Assembly (NCBI RefSeq): GCF_006385805.1
Contig: NZ_VFSG01000002.1
Location: forward strand, 1-64,000
Origin: Streptococcus xiaochunlingii
GTDB lineage: Bacteria > Bacillota > Bacilli > Lactobacillales > Streptococcaceae
Direction: 5' to 3'
DNA: 64,000 nucleotides
The notes below the pieces were generated by a model. The model worked only from the letters and a program-made list of their open reading frames with translations. It did no database searches and had not been told where the DNA came from. Below are positions 34,755 through 46,349 of this stretch, one piece after another (the stretch's first letter is position 1; every line of letters begins with the position of its first letter). The translations under genes were made by a program, and so were the position numbers.

Positions 34755-37700
34755 TTGGCAGGACATGACGTTCAATACGGGAAACATCGGACCCGTCGTA
34801 GTTTTTCAAGAATCAAAGAAGTTCTTGATTTACCAAATTTGATTGAAATCCAAACGGATTCATTTAAAGATTTTCTGGATCATGGTTTGAAAGAAGTTTT
34901 CGAAGATGTATTGCCAATTTCGAACTTCACAGACACAATGGAGTTGGAATTCGTCGGCTATGAAATCAGAGAACCAAAGTATACCTTGGAAGAAGCACGT
35001 ATCCATGATGCGAGCTATTCTGCCCCAATCTTTGTAACCTTCCGCTTGGTCAACAAGGAAACAGGCGAAATCAAAACTCAAGAAGTCTTCTTTGGTGATT
35101 TCCCAATCATGACTGAGATGGGAACCTTCATCATCAATGGTGGAGAGCGGATCATCGTATCTCAGCTCGTACGTTCACCAGGTGTCTACTTCAATGATAA
35201 GGTGGACAAGAACGGTAAGGTTGGCTATGGATCAACGGTTATTCCGAACCGTGGAGCTTGGCTAGAGCTTGAAACAGACTCAAAAGATATTGCTTATACT
35301 CGTATCGACCGTACGCGTAAGATTCCATTTACGACCTTAGTTCGTGCCCTTGGTTTCTCTGGGGATGACGAGATTTTTGATATCTTTGGGGATAGTGAAT
35401 TAGTTCGCAACACTGTTGAAAAAGATATCCACAAAAATCCAATGGATTCTCGTACAGATGAAGCTCTTAAAGAAATTTATGAGCGTCTTCGTCCAGGTGA
35501 GCCAAAAACAGCGGAAAGCTCACGTAGCTTGTTGGTAGCCCGTTTCTTTGACCCACGTCGTTATGACTTGGCCCCAGTTGGTCGCTACAAGATCAACAAG
35601 AAACTCAATATCAAGAACCGTTTGTTGAACCAAACGATCGCAGAACCATTGGTAGATGCTGAAACGGGAGAAATCCTTGTAGAAGCTGGTACCGTGATGA
35701 CACGCGATGTCATCGACAGCATCTCAGAACATTTGGATGGTGATCTGAACAAGATTGTCTATACTCCAAATGATTCGGCAGTATTGACAGAACCAGTCGT
35801 TCTTCAAAAATTCAAGGTTGTGGCACCAACAGATCCAGATCGCGTTGTCACTATCATCGGCAATGCTAATCCAGATGATAAGGTTCGTACCATCACTCCA
35901 GCCGATATCCTTGCTGAAATGAGCTACTTCCTTAACTTGGCTGAAGGTCTTGGCCGCGTGGATGATATCGACCACCTTGGAAACCGCCGCATCCGTGCGG
36001 TTGGTGAATTGCTTGCCAACCAAGTGCGTCTTGGACTTTCACGGATGGAACGTAATGTTCGTGAACGCATGTCTGTTCAAGATAATGAAGTATTAACACC
36101 TCAACAAATCATTAACATTCGTCCAGTGACTGCAGCGATCAAAGAATTCTTTGGTTCTTCACAATTGTCCCAGTTCATGGACCAACACAATCCACTTTCT
36201 GAGTTGTCTCACAAACGTCGTTTATCAGCTTTAGGGCCTGGTGGTTTGACACGTGACCGTGCTGGATACGAAGTCCGTGACGTGCACTACACTCACTATG
36301 GACGTATGTGTCCAATCGAAACACCTGAAGGACCAAACATCGGTTTGATTAACAACTTGTCATCCTACGGACACTTGAACAAGTATGGATTCATCCAAAC
36401 GCCATACCGTAAAGTAGACCGTGAAAAAGGTGTGGTCACTAACGAAATCGTTTGGTTGACAGCTGATGAAGAAGATGAGTACATCGTAGCCCAGTCCAAC
36501 TCTAAGTTGAACGAAAAAGGTGGTTTTGCTGAGCCAATCGTTATGGGACGTCACCGTGGTAACAACCAAGAGTTTCCATCTGATCAAGTCGACTACATGG
36601 ATGTATCTCCAAAACAAGTAGTTGCCGTTGCGACAGCATGTATTCCGTTCTTGGAAAACGATGACTCCAACCGTGCCCTCATGGGTGCGAACATGCAACG
36701 TCAGGCTGTGCCATTGATCGATCCAAAAGCGCCTTACGTGGGTACTGGTATGGAATATCAAGCAGCTCATGACTCAGGAGCTGCAGTCATTGCGCAACAT
36801 GATGGTAAAGTTAGCTATGCAGATGCGGATAAGGTAGAAGTTCGTCGTAAAGATGGATCTCTTGATGTCTACCACATCCAAAAATTCCGTCGTTCAAACT
36901 CAGGTACTGCATACAACCAACGTACTCTTGTAAAAGTTGGTGACGTTGTTGAAAAAGGAGACTTTATCGCAGACGGTCCATCGATGGAAAAAGGGGAAAT
37001 GGCCCTTGGTCAAAACCCAATCGTCGCTTACATGACATGGGAAGGTTACAACTTTGAGGATGCCGTTATCATGAGCGAACGCTTGGTGAAAGAAGATGTC
37101 TACACATCTGTTCACTTGGAAGAATTCGAATCAGAAACGCGCGACACTAAGTTAGGCCCTGAAGAAATCACTCGTGAAATTCCAAACGTTGGGGAAGATG
37201 CTCTCAGAAACCTTGACGAAATGGGTATTATCCGTATCGGTGCGGAAGTAAAAGAAGGCGACATCTTAGTTGGTAAGGTGACACCGAAGGGTGAAAAAGA
37301 CCTTTCTGCTGAAGAACGTCTCCTCCACGCTATTTTTGGAGATAAATCTCGTGAAGTGCGTGATACTTCTCTTCGTGTACCTCACGGTGGAGATGGTGTT
37401 GTTCGCGATGTTAAGATCTTTACGCGTGCAAACGGAGATGAATTGCAATCGGGTGTGAACATGTTGGTTCGTGTTTACATCGCACAAAAACGCAAGATCC
37501 GCGTCGGAGATAAGATGGCTGGTCGTCACGGAAACAAAGGGGTTGTATCCCGTATTGTTCCTGTTGAAGACATGCCTTACCTTCCAGATGGTACACCGGT
37601 TGATATCATGTTGAACCCACTTGGGGTGCCATCACGTATGAATATCGGTCAGGTTATGGAACTTCACCTTGGTATGGCAGCTCGTAACTTGGGCATCCAC

Positions 37701-38324
37701 ATCGCAACACCAGTCTTTGACGGAGCAAGCTCAGAAGACCTCTGGGATACTGTTCGTGAAGCAGGTATGGATAGCGATGCCAAGACCATTCTTTATGATG
37801 GTCGTACAGGTGAGCCATTTGATAACCGTGTCTCTGTCGGTGTCATGTACATGATCAAGCTTCACCACATGGTTGATGATAAACTCCATGCTCGTTCTGT
37901 CGGACCATATTCAATGGTTACCCAACAACCACTCGGAGGTAAAGCTCAGTTTGGTGGACAACGTTTCGGGGAAATGGAAGTTTGGGCCCTTGAGGCTTAT
38001 GGTGCGTCTAATGTCCTTCAAGAAATCTTGACCTACAAGTCAGACGATGTCAACGGACGTTTGAAAGCTTATGAAGCGATTACCAAAGGAAAACCAATTC
38101 CAAAACCAGGTGTGCCAGAGTCCTTCCGAGTACTCGTGAAAGAATTGCAATCACTTGGATTGGATATGCGTGTCCTAGATGAAGATGACAAAGAAGTCGA
38201 ACTTCGCGATCTTGACGAAGGGGAAGACGACGATGTCATCCACGTAGATGATCTAGAAAAAGCACGTGAAAAAGCAGCCAAGGAAGCTCGCGCGGCTTTC
38301 GAAGCTGAAGGGAAAGAAGATTAA
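34755..38324 (+). CDS. rpoB: RNA polymerase beta subunit
   Basis: A 1189-aa core subunit of RNA polymerase. The TTG start has AAGGAG eight bases upstream and gives the usual streptococcal N-terminus [20 protein letters not shown]. The rifampicin region reads [27 protein letters not shown], the wild-type form with no common resistance change. The C-terminal acidic tail ([24 protein letters not shown]) is typical of streptococci. It lies upstream of rpoC with a 151-bp gap. Confidence 0.97.
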   Translation: MAGHDVQYGKHRTRRSFSRIKEVLDLPNLIEIQTDSFKDFLDHGLKEVFEDVLPISNFTDTMELEFVGYEIREPKYTLEEARIHDASYSAPIFVTFRLVNKETGEIKTQEVFFGDFPIMTEMGTFIINGGERIIVSQLVRSPGVYFNDKVDKNGKVGYGSTVIPNRGAWLELETDSKDIAYTRIDRTRKIPFTTLVRALGFSGDDEIFDIFGDSELVRNTVEKDIHKNPMDSRTDEALKEIYERLRPGEPKTAESSRSLLVARFFDPRRYDLAPVGRYKINKKLNIKNRLLNQTIAEPLVDAETGEILVEAGTVMTRDVIDSISEHLDGDLNKIVYTPNDSAVLTEPVVLQKFKVVAPTDPDRVVTIIGNANPDDKVRTITPADILAEMSYFLNLAEGLGRVDDIDHLGNRRIRAVGELLANQVRLGLSRMERNVRERMSVQDNEVLTPQQIINIRPVTAAIKEFFGSSQLSQFMDQHNPLSELSHKRRLSALGPGGLTRDRAGYEVRDVHYTHYGRMCPIETPEGPNIGLINNLSSYGHLNKYGFIQTPYRKVDREKGVVTNEIVWLTADEEDEYIVAQSNSKLNEKGGFAEPIVMGRHRGNNQEFPSDQVDYMDVSPKQVVAVATACIPFLENDDSNRALMGANMQRQAVPLIDPKAPYVGTGMEYQAAHDSGAAVIAQHDGKVSYADADKVEVRRKDGSLDVYHIQKFRRSNSGTAYNQRTLVKVGDVVEKGDFIADGPSMEKGEMALGQNPIVAYMTWEGYNFEDAVIMSERLVKEDVYTSVHLEEFESETRDTKLGPEEITREIPNVGEDALRNLDEMGIIRIGAEVKEGDILVGKVTPKGEKDLSAEERLLHAIFGDKSREVRDTSLRVPHGGDGVVRDVKIFTRANGDELQSGVNMLVRVYIAQKRKIRVGDKMAGRHGNKGVVSRIVPVEDMPYLPDGTPVDIMLNPLGVPSRMNIGQVMELHLGMAARNLGIHIATPVFDGASSEDLWDTVREAGMDSDAKTILYDGRTGEPFDNRVSVGVMYMIKLHHMVDDKLHARSVGPYSMVTQQPLGGKAQFGGQRFGEMEVWALEAYGASNVLQEILTYKSDDVNGRLKAYEAITKGKPIPKPGVPESFRVLVKELQSLGLDMRVLDEDDKEVELRDLDEGEDDDVIHVDDLEKAREKAAKEARAAFEAEGKED

Positions 38325-38352
38325 TAAAATATGTAGTTCAAGAGGGAAGAAA

Positions 38353-38418
38353 ACCTGAGAAGGTTCTCTACCCCCAAGCTTTAGGCTTGAAGGAGTGAAG
38401 GAAGTTCCTTCTCTCCTT
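38353..38418 (+). other. rpoB-rpoC intercistronic hairpins
   Basis: Two consecutive hairpins: AACCT/AGGTT (38353-38366) and a strong 12-bp stem with one mismatch (arms 38390-38401 and 38407-38418, loop AAGTT). There is no T run. This suggests mRNA processing or stability control, not termination. Confidence 0.6.
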
Positions 38419-38475
38419 CGCCAAAAAGCAGAAGAACATACAATCGATAATGAACATAAAGAAAGGTAAGAAATA

Positions 38476-41400
38476 GTGGTTGATGTAAATCGTTTTAAAA
38501 GTATGCAAATCACCCTAGCTTCTCCAAGCAAGGTCCGTTCATGGTCTTATGGAGAGGTCAAGAAACCTGAAACAATCAACTACCGTACATTGAAACCAGA
38601 ACGTGAAGGTCTCTTTGATGAAGTCATCTTTGGACCGACAAAAGACTGGGAATGTGCGTGTGGAAAATACAAACGGATCCGTTACAAAGGGATCGTTTGT
38701 GACCGCTGTGGTGTGGAAGTAACACGTGCGAAAGTTCGTCGTGAACGCATGGGACACATCGAGTTGAAAGCGCCTGTGTCACATATCTGGTACTTCAAAG
38801 GCATCCCTTCTCGTATGGGATTGACCTTGGATATGAGTCCTCGTGCCCTTGAGGAAGTCATCTATTTCGCAGCTTACGTGGTCATTGATCCAAAAGATAC
38901 ACCGCTTGAGCACAAATCCATCATGACGGAACGTGAATACCGTGAACGCTTGCGCGAATACGGACCAGGTTCTTTTGTAGCTAAGATGGGGGCAGAAGCG
39001 ATCCAAGACCTCTTGAAACAAGTGGATTTGGAAGCTGAAATTGCTGTCTTGAAAGAAGAATTGAAGACTGCAACTGGTCAAAAACGTGTGAAGGCAGTTC
39101 GCCGTTTGGATGTCTTAGATGCCTTCTACAAATCTGGCAACAAGCCAGAATGGATGGTTCTCAACATCCTTCCCGTTATTCCACCAGATCTTCGTCCGAT
39201 GGTCCAATTGGATGGTGGCCGTTTTGCTGCCTCTGACTTGAATGACCTATACCGTCGTGTGATTAACCGGAACAACCGTTTGGCACGTTTGCTTGAGTTG
39301 AATGCCCCTGGTATCATCGTGCAAAACGAAAAACGGATGCTCCAAGAAGCCGTTGATGCTTTGATCGACAACGGTCGTCGTGGTCGTCCGATCACAGGAC
39401 CAGGTAGCCGTCCACTGAAATCTTTGAGCCATATGCTCAAAGGGAAACAAGGACGCTTCCGTCAAAACTTGCTCGGTAAACGGGTGGACTTCTCAGGACG
39501 TTCCGTTATTGCCGTTGGTCCAACTCTTAAGATGTACCAATGTGGTGTGCCACGTGAAATGGCCATCGAGCTTTTTAAACCATTCGTGATGCGTGAAATC
39601 GTTGCGCGTGACATCGTGCAAAACGTAAAAGCCGCTAAACGCTTGGTCGAACGTGGAGATGAGCGGATCTGGGATATCTTGGAAGAAGTGATCAAAGAAC
39701 ACCCAGTTCTCTTGAACCGCGCACCGACCCTTCACCGTTTGGGGATCCAAGCCTTTGAACCTGTCTTGATTGACGGGAAAGCTCTTCGCTTGCACCCACT
39801 TGTCTGCGAAGCCTACAATGCCGACTTTGACGGGGACCAAATGGCCATCCACGTACCGCTTTCAGAAGAAGCCCAAGCAGAAGCTCGTATCTTGATGCTG
39901 GCTGCTGAGCACATCTTGAATCCGAAAGACGGGAAGCCAGTCGTTACCCCATCTCAGGATATGGTTTTGGGGAACTACTACCTCACTATGGAAGAAGCTG
40001 GTCGTGAAGGCGAAGGAATGGTCTTCAAAGACCGTGATGAAGCGGTCATGGCCCTTCGCAATGGTTATGTTCACTTGCATACTCGTGTCGGAATTGCGAC
40101 GGATAGCTTGAACAAACCATGGACAGAAGCGCAACAACACAAGATTCTCTTGACAACTGTTGGTAAGATCCTCTTTAACGATATCATGCCTGCAGAACTT
40201 CCATATCTTCAAGAGCCAAATAATGCCAACTTGACAGAAGGCGTTCCAGCTAAGTATTTCTTGGAGTCTGGTCAAGATGTCAAAGCGGCGATTGAGAAAT
40301 TGGAATTAAACGTTCCATTCAAGAAGAAAAACCTTGGAAATATCATCGCAGAAATCTTCAAACGCTTCCGTACAACAGAAACATCTGCTTTCTTGGACCG
40401 TTTGAAAGACTTAGGTTACCACCACTCAACCCTTGCTGGTTTGACAGTGGGGATTGCCGATATTCCAGTTGTTGAAGACAAGGCTGAAATCATTGAAGAA
40501 TCTCACAAACGTGTAGAACAAATCACCAAACAGTTCCGTAAAGGGATGATTACAGATGATGAGCGCTACAATGCGGTTACAGCTGAATGGCGTGCAGCCC
40601 GTGAGAAATTGGAAAAACGTCTGATTGATAATCAAGATCCGAAGAACCCAATCGTTATGATGATGGATTCTGGAGCCCGTGGTAACATCTCAAACTTCTC
40701 ACAGCTTGCCGGTATGCGTGGTTTGATGGCCGCTCCAAACGGACGGATCATGGAATTGCCGATCCTATCAAACTTCCGCGAAGGTTTATCAGTACTCGAA
40801 ATGTTCTTCTCTACTCACGGTGCTCGTAAAGGGATGACCGATACGGCCCTTAAGACAGCCGACTCAGGTTATTTGACTCGTCGTTTGGTTGACGTTGCCC
40901 AAGATGTGATCATTCGTGAAGATGACTGTGGAACTGACCGTGGACTTCTCATTACCTCTATTACAGATGGTAAAGAAATGATTGAACCATTGGAAGAACG
41001 TTTGACAGGTCGTTATACCAAGAAAACTGTTAAACATCCTGAAACAGGAGAAGTCATCGTTGGTCCTGATACCTTGATTACAGAAGATATCGCTCGTGAC
41101 ATCGTCAATGCAGGTGTTGAAGCAGTGACCATCCGTTCTGTCTTCACATGTAACACTCGTCATGGTGTCTGCCGTCACTGTTATGGTATCAACTTGGCGA
41201 CTGGTGATGCGGTTGAGGTTGGTGAAGCAGTCGGAACCATCGCTGCCCAATCTATCGGGGAACCTGGTACACAGCTTACAATGCGTACCTTCCACACGGG
41301 TGGGGTTGCCTCAAATACTGATATCACGCAAGGTCTTCCTCGTGTCCAAGAAATCTTTGAAGCCCGCAATCCGAAAGGGGAAGCGGTCATCACTGAGGTC

Positions 41401-42129
41401 AAAGGGGAAGTCACAGCCATTGAAGAAGATGCTTCTACACGGACCAAGAAAGTCTTTGTACGTGGTGCGACTGGAGAGGGAGAATACGTTGTCCCTTACA
41501 CAGCCCGCATGAAAGTCGAAGTGGGAGATCAAGTCTCTCGTGGTGCGGCTCTTACAGAAGGATCTATCCAACCAAAACGTCTCCTTGCCGTTCGTGATGT
41601 CTTGTCAGTTGAAACTTACCTCCTTGCGGAAGTACAAAAAGTATACCGTAGCCAAGGGGTAGAAATCGGCGACAAACACATCGAGGTAATGGTGCGTCAA
41701 ATGATCCGTAAGGTTCGCGTTATGGATCCAGGAGATACAGACCTTCTCATGGGTACTCTCATGGATATCACAGACTTTACAGATGCCAACCGTGATGTGG
41801 TTATTTCTGGTGGGGTTCCTGCGACGGCTCGTCCAGTCCTTATGGGAATCACCAAAGCCTCTCTTGAAACCAATAGTTTCTTGTCAGCGGCTTCCTTCCA
41901 GGAAACAACTCGTGTCCTCACTGACGCAGCGATTCGTGGTAAGAAAGACCATCTCCTTGGACTTAAGGAAAATGTTATCATTGGTAAGATTATTCCTGCA
42001 GGTACAGGTATGGCTCGTTACCGTAACTTGGAACCACAAGCAGTCAATGAAGTCGAAATTATCGAAGAAGTTCCAGTCACAGAAGAAGCAACCGAAATGG
42101 TTGAATCACCTGTAGTGGAAGAAAATTAA
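38476..42129 (+). CDS. rpoC: RNA polymerase beta' subunit
   Basis: A 1217-aa catalytic subunit. The GTG start gives [38 protein letters not shown]. The N-terminal zinc ribbon is [23 protein letters not shown], the active-site magnesium motif [10 protein letters not shown] lies near residue 450, and the second zinc site is [13 protein letters not shown]. Length is normal for streptococci. It is followed by a strong terminator. Confidence 0.97.
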   Translation: MVDVNRFKSMQITLASPSKVRSWSYGEVKKPETINYRTLKPEREGLFDEVIFGPTKDWECACGKYKRIRYKGIVCDRCGVEVTRAKVRRERMGHIELKAPVSHIWYFKGIPSRMGLTLDMSPRALEEVIYFAAYVVIDPKDTPLEHKSIMTEREYRERLREYGPGSFVAKMGAEAIQDLLKQVDLEAEIAVLKEELKTATGQKRVKAVRRLDVLDAFYKSGNKPEWMVLNILPVIPPDLRPMVQLDGGRFAASDLNDLYRRVINRNNRLARLLELNAPGIIVQNEKRMLQEAVDALIDNGRRGRPITGPGSRPLKSLSHMLKGKQGRFRQNLLGKRVDFSGRSVIAVGPTLKMYQCGVPREMAIELFKPFVMREIVARDIVQNVKAAKRLVERGDERIWDILEEVIKEHPVLLNRAPTLHRLGIQAFEPVLIDGKALRLHPLVCEAYNADFDGDQMAIHVPLSEEAQAEARILMLAAEHILNPKDGKPVVTPSQDMVLGNYYLTMEEAGREGEGMVFKDRDEAVMALRNGYVHLHTRVGIATDSLNKPWTEAQQHKILLTTVGKILFNDIMPAELPYLQEPNNANLTEGVPAKYFLESGQDVKAAIEKLELNVPFKKKNLGNIIAEIFKRFRTTETSAFLDRLKDLGYHHSTLAGLTVGIADIPVVEDKAEIIEESHKRVEQITKQFRKGMITDDERYNAVTAEWRAAREKLEKRLIDNQDPKNPIVMMMDSGARGNISNFSQLAGMRGLMAAPNGRIMELPILSNFREGLSVLEMFFSTHGARKGMTDTALKTADSGYLTRRLVDVAQDVIIREDDCGTDRGLLITSITDGKEMIEPLEERLTGRYTKKTVKHPETGEVIVGPDTLITEDIARDIVNAGVEAVTIRSVFTCNTRHGVCRHCYGINLATGDAVEVGEAVGTIAAQSIGEPGTQLTMRTFHTGGVASNTDITQGLPRVQEIFEARNPKGEAVITEVKGEVTAIEEDASTRTKKVFVRGATGEGEYVVPYTARMKVEVGDQVSRGAALTEGSIQPKRLLAVRDVLSVETYLLAEVQKVYRSQGVEIGDKHIEVMVRQMIRKVRVMDPGDTDLLMGTLMDITDFTDANRDVVISGGVPATARPVLMGITKASLETNSFLSAASFQETTRVLTDAAIRGKKDHLLGLKENVIIGKIIPAGTGMARYRNLEPQAVNEVEIIEEVPVTEEATEMVESPVVEEN

Positions 42130-42133
42130 TCCC

Positions 42134-42172
42134 AAAAGAAGCTTTACTGATTATCAGTAGGGCTTCTTTTTG
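42134..42172 (+). terminator. rpoBC terminator
   Basis: AAAAGAAGC/GCTTCTTTT stem with an inner ACTGAT/ATCAGT pairing and a T tail. Confidence 0.9.
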
Positions 42173-42334
42173 TTTGTGTCAAAAAATAGCCTGACTTTCC
42201 TTCGTCGGGGTATATTTTGAAATAAAATGGAGAAAATGTTCGGGAAATTTACTGTATTTTTCTTTCATAAGCAGAATTCTTTTATTATCAAAGGATTTTA
42301 TATATAATATTGGATACAAAGGACGGAGAGAAAT

Positions 42335-42712
42335 ATGTATCAAGTAATTGAAATGTATGGGGATTACGAACCCTGGTGGTTTTTAGAAGATTGGGAGAAG
42401 GACATTGTCACTAGTCAGAGTTTTGATGACTATTATGAAGCCCTAAAATACTACAAACGCCAATGGTTACTTTTAAGAGAGCAATCTCCATTATTTAAAA
42501 GTAGAAGTGATTTAATGACGATTTTTTGGGATCCTGAGGATCAGCGCTGGTGTGAAGAATGTGCGGAATATGTGCAACAATATCATTCAGTCGCCTTATT
42601 AGAAAACGATCAGAAGATACCGAGAAGCAAGCGCCGCCCAGGCTACGAAAAAGAGAATGCCCACACGGCTCATCGCTCTTGTAAGCTAGACTACGAGAGC
42701 AATAATCTATAG
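42335..42712 (+). CDS. DUF1033 family protein
   Basis: A 125-aa acidic, aromatic-rich protein recognised as DUF1033 (MYQVIEMYGDYEPWWFLEDWEKDIV, then FWDPEDQRWCEECAEYVQQYHS). Its function is not known. It commonly lies between rpoC and the comG operon in streptococci. It has its own AT-rich upstream region and no signal peptide. Confidence 0.88.
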   Translation: MYQVIEMYGDYEPWWFLEDWEKDIVTSQSFDDYYEALKYYKRQWLLLREQSPLFKSRSDLMTIFWDPEDQRWCEECAEYVQQYHSVALLENDQKIPRSKRRPGYEKENAHTAHRSCKLDYESNNL

Positions 42713-42790
42713 GAAGAGAAATTCAATATGCAGTTGAGTTTCTTTTTTTTTGCTCTTTTTTCTAAATTCAGCGCTAGTTGGCCAATTATT

Positions 42791-42798
42791 TGCGAATT
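42791..42798 (+). promoter_or_regulatory. Possible com-box (SigX/ComX promoter) of comG
   Basis: TGCGAATT at 42791-42798, close to the competence box TACGAATA, with a T-rich tract about 30-50 bases upstream. It lies ~20 bases before the comGA start, so the leader would be very short. Confidence 0.5.
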
Positions 42799-42818
42799 AT
42801 ATAGTGAAAGGAGGAAAT

Positions 42819-43760
42819 ATGGTTCAAGAAATTGCACAATCTATAATTCGAATGGCATCGAATGCCGAAGCTCAGGATATTTATTTTGTTCCTCGATCGT
42901 CAGACTATCAGCTCTTTCTAAGGGTAGGGGATGAGCGACGCTTTATCGAGACCTATCAGCAAGAACAAATGGTAGCGGTCGTCAGCCATTTTAAGTTTAT
43001 GGCAGGGATGAATGTGGGGGAAAGGCGCCGGAGTCAATTGGGCTCCTGTGACTATTCTCTAGGGGATAAGGTCTTGTCCTTACGTTTGTCTACTGTGGGA
43101 GACTATAGGGGATATGAGAGTTTGGTCATTCGCCTGCTCCACAATGAGGACCGGGAGCTCCGTTTCTGGTTCGACCAACTTCAAGAGCTAGAAGAGAAGG
43201 TGAGTAAGCGGGGGCTCTACTTATTTGCAGGTCCAGTCGGATCGGGGAAGACGACACTGATGCATGCCCTAGCCAAGAAGAAATTTTCGGGGCAACAAGT
43301 CATGTCGATTGAAGATCCGGTAGAAATTAAGCAAGAAGAGATGCTGCAACTGCAACTCAATGAAGCGATTGGCATGACCTATGATAGCTTGATTAAACTG
43401 TCTCTGCGTCATCGCCCAGATCTCCTCCTCATCGGAGAAATCCGTGACACGGAGACAGCTCGCGCAGTTATTCGGGCTAGTCTGACAGGTGTGACAGTCT
43501 TTTCCACCATCCATGCCAAGAGCATTCCTGGGGTTTATGAACGCCTATTGGAGTTGGGGGTGAGTGAGGAGGAGTTACGGATTGTCCTTCAAGGGATATG
43601 TTACCAGCGTTTGATAAAGGGAGGAGGTGTCACTGACTTTGCCATCCAAGATTACCAAAACCACTCCAGTCAAAAGTGGAACCAGCAAATGGACGCGCTT
43701 TATGAAGCGGGACATATTGAGCTGGATCAGGCGCAAGCCGAAAAAATTATCGATTGCTAA
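42819..43760 (+). CDS. comGA: Competence pilus assembly ATPase ComGA
   Basis: A 313-aa secretion ATPase that drives assembly of the transformation pilus at the cytoplasmic face. I start it at the ATG with AAAGGAGG eight bases upstream; a longer frame exists but lacks a site. Walker A is GPVGSGKTT at 138-146, an Asp box lies in SIEDPVEI, Walker B in PDLLLIGEIRD, and a His box in TVFSTIHAKS. It is the first gene of the comG operon and overlaps comGB. Confidence 0.93.
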   Translation: MVQEIAQSIIRMASNAEAQDIYFVPRSSDYQLFLRVGDERRFIETYQQEQMVAVVSHFKFMAGMNVGERRRSQLGSCDYSLGDKVLSLRLSTVGDYRGYESLVIRLLHNEDRELRFWFDQLQELEEKVSKRGLYLFAGPVGSGKTTLMHALAKKKFSGQQVMSIEDPVEIKQEEMLQLQLNEAIGMTYDSLIKLSLRHRPDLLLIGEIRDTETARAVIRASLTGVTVFSTIHAKSIPGVYERLLELGVSEEELRIVLQGICYQRLIKGGGVTDFAIQDYQNHSSQKWNQQMDALYEAGHIELDQAQAEKIIDC

Positions 43761-44724
43761 GCAAGAACATGTCATTGAGCTCTTTCACAATCTCTACAGT
43801 AGTGGCTTTCATCTATCAGAGGTCATCGACTTTCTTCGGCGCAGTCAATTGGTAGAAGCCAATTTTGTTGAAAGAATGCAAGCTGGACTTGCCAACGGGA
43901 AGCCCCTGTCAGCCATTCTCTCTGATCTAGGTTTCTCCGATCAGGTAACGACTCAATTGGCACTGGCAGAGCAGCATGGAAATGTTACCTTAAGTTTGGA
44001 AAAAATCCGTAGCTACTTGGAAAATCTGACCCAGGTTCGAAAGAAACTAGTTGAGGTGGCGACCTATCCCGTGCTCTTGTTGGGATTTTTGATCTTGATT
44101 ATGCTGGGGCTGAAAAATTATCTCTTGCCTCAGTTGGAGAGTCAAAATGGGGCGACACGACTGATCAGTGTTTTTCCCCAGTATGTTTTGTTAGGGAGTG
44201 TGGTGTTGACGATTGGAGTTTTGATGCTCCTTTTCCTAGGCCGTCGTGCCAAGCGGCTGGCCCTGGTTTCATCTTTGGCTAGACTTCCTTTTCTTCGCCC
44301 CTTCCTACAGGATTATCTGACAGCTTTTTATGCTCGAGAATGGGGAAGTATGATTGCCCAAGGGTTGGAGCTGAATCAAATTTTTCCTGTGATGCAGGGG
44401 CAACGTTCCCGTCTCTTTCGAGAGATTGGACAGGATTTAGAACGGGCATTGGCTCGTGGCAGGTCTTTTTCTGACCATATTCAGACTTATCCTTTCTTTA
44501 AACGAGAGCTGGCCCTCATGATTGAATATGGGGAGGCCAAGTCCAAGCTCGGTAGTGAGTTGGAAATCTATGCAGACAAGACCTGGGCAGGCTTTTTCCA
44601 TCGTTTGAACAAGGCCATGAATGTCGTCCAACCACTGGTCTTTGTCTTTGTTGCTCTTATGATTGTTTTGCTCTATGCAGCCATGTTGCTGCCTATTTAT
44701 GAAAATTTGGAGGTTCCTTTATGA
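43702..44724 (+). CDS. comGB: Competence pilus membrane platform protein ComGB
   Basis: A 340-aa GspF-like inner-membrane protein. It has two GspF domains (about 25-150 and 215-335) and three membrane segments (VEVATYPVLLLGFLILIMLGL, VLLGSVVLTIGVLMLLFLG, PLVFVFVALMIVLLYAAMLLPIY). It anchors the ATPase ComGA and helps polymerise ComGC. The frame is open to 43627, but the ATG at 43702 gives the usual length; it overlaps comGA by 59 bp. The gene is intact, although the operon is broken directly downstream. Confidence 0.9.
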   Translation: MKRDILSWIRRKPKKLSIAKQEHVIELFHNLYSSGFHLSEVIDFLRRSQLVEANFVERMQAGLANGKPLSAILSDLGFSDQVTTQLALAEQHGNVTLSLEKIRSYLENLTQVRKKLVEVATYPVLLLGFLILIMLGLKNYLLPQLESQNGATRLISVFPQYVLLGSVVLTIGVLMLLFLGRRAKRLALVSSLARLPFLRPFLQDYLTAFYAREWGSMIAQGLELNQIFPVMQGQRSRLFREIGQDLERALARGRSFSDHIQTYPFFKRELALMIEYGEAKSKLGSELEIYADKTWAGFFHRLNKAMNVVQPLVFVFVALMIVLLYAAMLLPIYENLEVPL

Positions 44725-44876
44725 AATCATTGCGCACACTCAAGGTAAAAGCTTTTACTCTGATTGAAATGAAGGATAGTAAAATTCTTTATATTCTCCA
44801 ATTTATGACAATTTTCTCAGATGTCACTTGCACCTTATCAATCAAGGCCCTAGCAATGGTCTTTTGGTTATCATAA
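44721..44876 (+). pseudogene. comGC: comGC major pseudopilin, disrupted by prophage integration
   Basis: The ATG overlaps the comGB stop. Codons 1-17 encode MKSLRTLKVKAFTLIEM, a prepilin signal with cleavage expected before the Phe of FTLIEM. After codon 17 (44771) the normal hydrophobic LVVLLIIS-type stretch is missing; the frame runs into phage DNA and stops at 44876 within the integrase gene. This is a 5' fragment; the 3' part must lie beyond the other prophage end. Confidence 0.85.
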
Positions 44877-46231
44877 TCAATGCTTGCGATATCCTCACAG
44901 TCTAGTATCTGTTTTATATCATTTCTTCGTTCCTGACCTTTTATTTCTGGGTCATTTTTTAGTTCTTCTTCAAGTGCCATCCTCATCGTCATGAATTCTG
45001 ATGACCTTTTTTGTAGCTCATCCAAGGTGATGCGGTCATCAATATACAAGTCGTTTAGCCTGCTTATTTTCCTAGTCAGATCCTCAATTTGTTTCTGATA
45101 GCTAACACGGTCTATAGTGCTTGATTGGGTGCTAAATAGTTGTTCAATGTAGCTCTGGTCATGCTGTAGCTTGCTTATCTCTGTAATGATATATTTCTCT
45201 AATTCGTCCTTGTCATAAGCTCCAGAGTGGCATTTTTGATTATTATTGTAGACAGTGACCCCAGCCGTCTTCCTTGGATGTCTCTGGTAGCATTCGTATC
45301 TAATAAATCTAGTGCCATCTTTGCGGATACCGCCCATTATTAGCTTGAGAGGTGCGTGACAATACCCGCATTGTGCAAGCCCTGACAGCATATACTTAGC
45401 CTGAAATGGTCTGGGGTTTGTCTTTTCTGCAGCAATCCTCTGTCTGATTTTTAGCTCCTCTTGCGTCCTCTTGTACACGTCTTCTGAGATGATGGACTCA
45501 TGATCTCCAAGAAATAGCTGGCCCTTGTACTGATTATATCCACAGTAGACAGGATTTGACAGGATACCTCTGACAGCTCTATAATTCCAGCTAATTTCTT
45601 TTGGGTACTTCTCGTTTAAGTCATCCCTTAATTTAGTAATAGACCTACCTGCCAGATATCGTTCAAAAATGTACTTAACCACTAGCGACTGTGCTGGGTT
45701 TATAATCAGGGAACCTGTTTCTTTTTTGTAATCATAACCATAGGAAGTTCTGCCCCACATCATAGACTTACCAGACTTAGCACGGCCCAACTTGCCTAAC
45801 TGCATCCGTTCCTTGATTTGCTCCCTCTCAAGCTGGGCGAACACACTCAACAGTCCTATCATAGCCTTACCAAAAGGGGTAGAGGTGTCAAAATTCTCTT
45901 GCAGGCTTAAAAACTCTATCCCATTTTTGACAAAAATGTCCTCGATCAGAAATAGCGTATCTTTCTGACTACGGCTCAAGCGGTCCAGTTTATAGACCAG
46001 CACTGTGTCAAACAGCTTGCTCTCAGCATCTCTGATAAGTTGTTCAAGCGCTGGCCTCTCCGTGTTGGATCCTGAGAAACCTCCGTCAGTGTAGATCTTG
46101 TAAATACTCCAGTCTTTAATATCGCAGTAGCTTGTTAGTTTGTCTTTTTGCTCGTCAATAGAGTAGCCTTCCTCAGCCTGGTTTGTTGTCGATACCCTGA
46201 CATAGATAGCTACCTTATTTGTTGATATCAT
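44789..46231 (-). CDS. Large serine integrase of the prophage
   Basis: A 480-aa serine recombinase. The resolvase domain (about 5-150) has nucleophile S14 in YVRVSTTNQ and the arginine-rich LDRLSRSQKDT. The recombinase domain (about 160-270) has WGRTSYGYDY and WNYRAVRGILSNPVYCGYNQYKG. A zinc-ribbon domain (CGYCHAPL...YECYQ...KCHSG) and a C-terminal coiled coil (about 375-440) follow. It integrates the phage at comGC; its 3' end lies about 20 bases from the junction. Related integrases in Listeria and streptococci use competence genes. Confidence 0.93.
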   Translation of the reverse strand: MISTNKVAIYVRVSTTNQAEEGYSIDEQKDKLTSYCDIKDWSIYKIYTDGGFSGSNTERPALEQLIRDAESKLFDTVLVYKLDRLSRSQKDTLFLIEDIFVKNGIEFLSLQENFDTSTPFGKAMIGLLSVFAQLEREQIKERMQLGKLGRAKSGKSMMWGRTSYGYDYKKETGSLIINPAQSLVVKYIFERYLAGRSITKLRDDLNEKYPKEISWNYRAVRGILSNPVYCGYNQYKGQLFLGDHESIISEDVYKRTQEELKIRQRIAAEKTNPRPFQAKYMLSGLAQCGYCHAPLKLIMGGIRKDGTRFIRYECYQRHPRKTAGVTVYNNNQKCHSGAYDKDELEKYIITEISKLQHDQSYIEQLFSTQSSTIDRVSYQKQIEDLTRKISRLNDLYIDDRITLDELQKRSSEFMTMRMALEEELKNDPEIKGQERRNDIKQILDCEDIASIDYDNQKTIARALIDKVQVTSEKIVINWRI

Positions 46232-46261
46232 TGCTTTTATACCCCCTTTTTGATAAAATGG

Positions 46262-46349
46262 GTATAGTAAAACGGGCTTTTTAATGCCGTTTACTATACA
46301 TCACGCCTCACGCTCTCCTCGACCAAAATTTGAGCGTGGGGCTTTTTTT
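46262..46349 (+). ncRNA. Structured intergenic region with terminator, possible small RNA
   Basis: Two stems lie between the integrase and the next phage gene: GTATAGTAAAACGG/CCGTTTACTATAC (46262-46299, one bulged A) and GCCTCACGCTC/GAGCGTGGGGC (46305-46342) followed by seven Ts, which reads as a rightward terminator. An extended -10 promoter with TTGCTT at 46231 and TAAAAT at 46254-46259 points into it. No rightward gene exists here, so a short RNA antisense to the integrase leader is possible. Confidence 0.4.

Noticed and set aside
34755..42129. Numerous antisense frames of 60-140 codons over rpoB and rpoC
   Set aside because: They mirror the strongly biased codon use of the two polymerase genes, lack ribosome-binding sites and have no domain signs.
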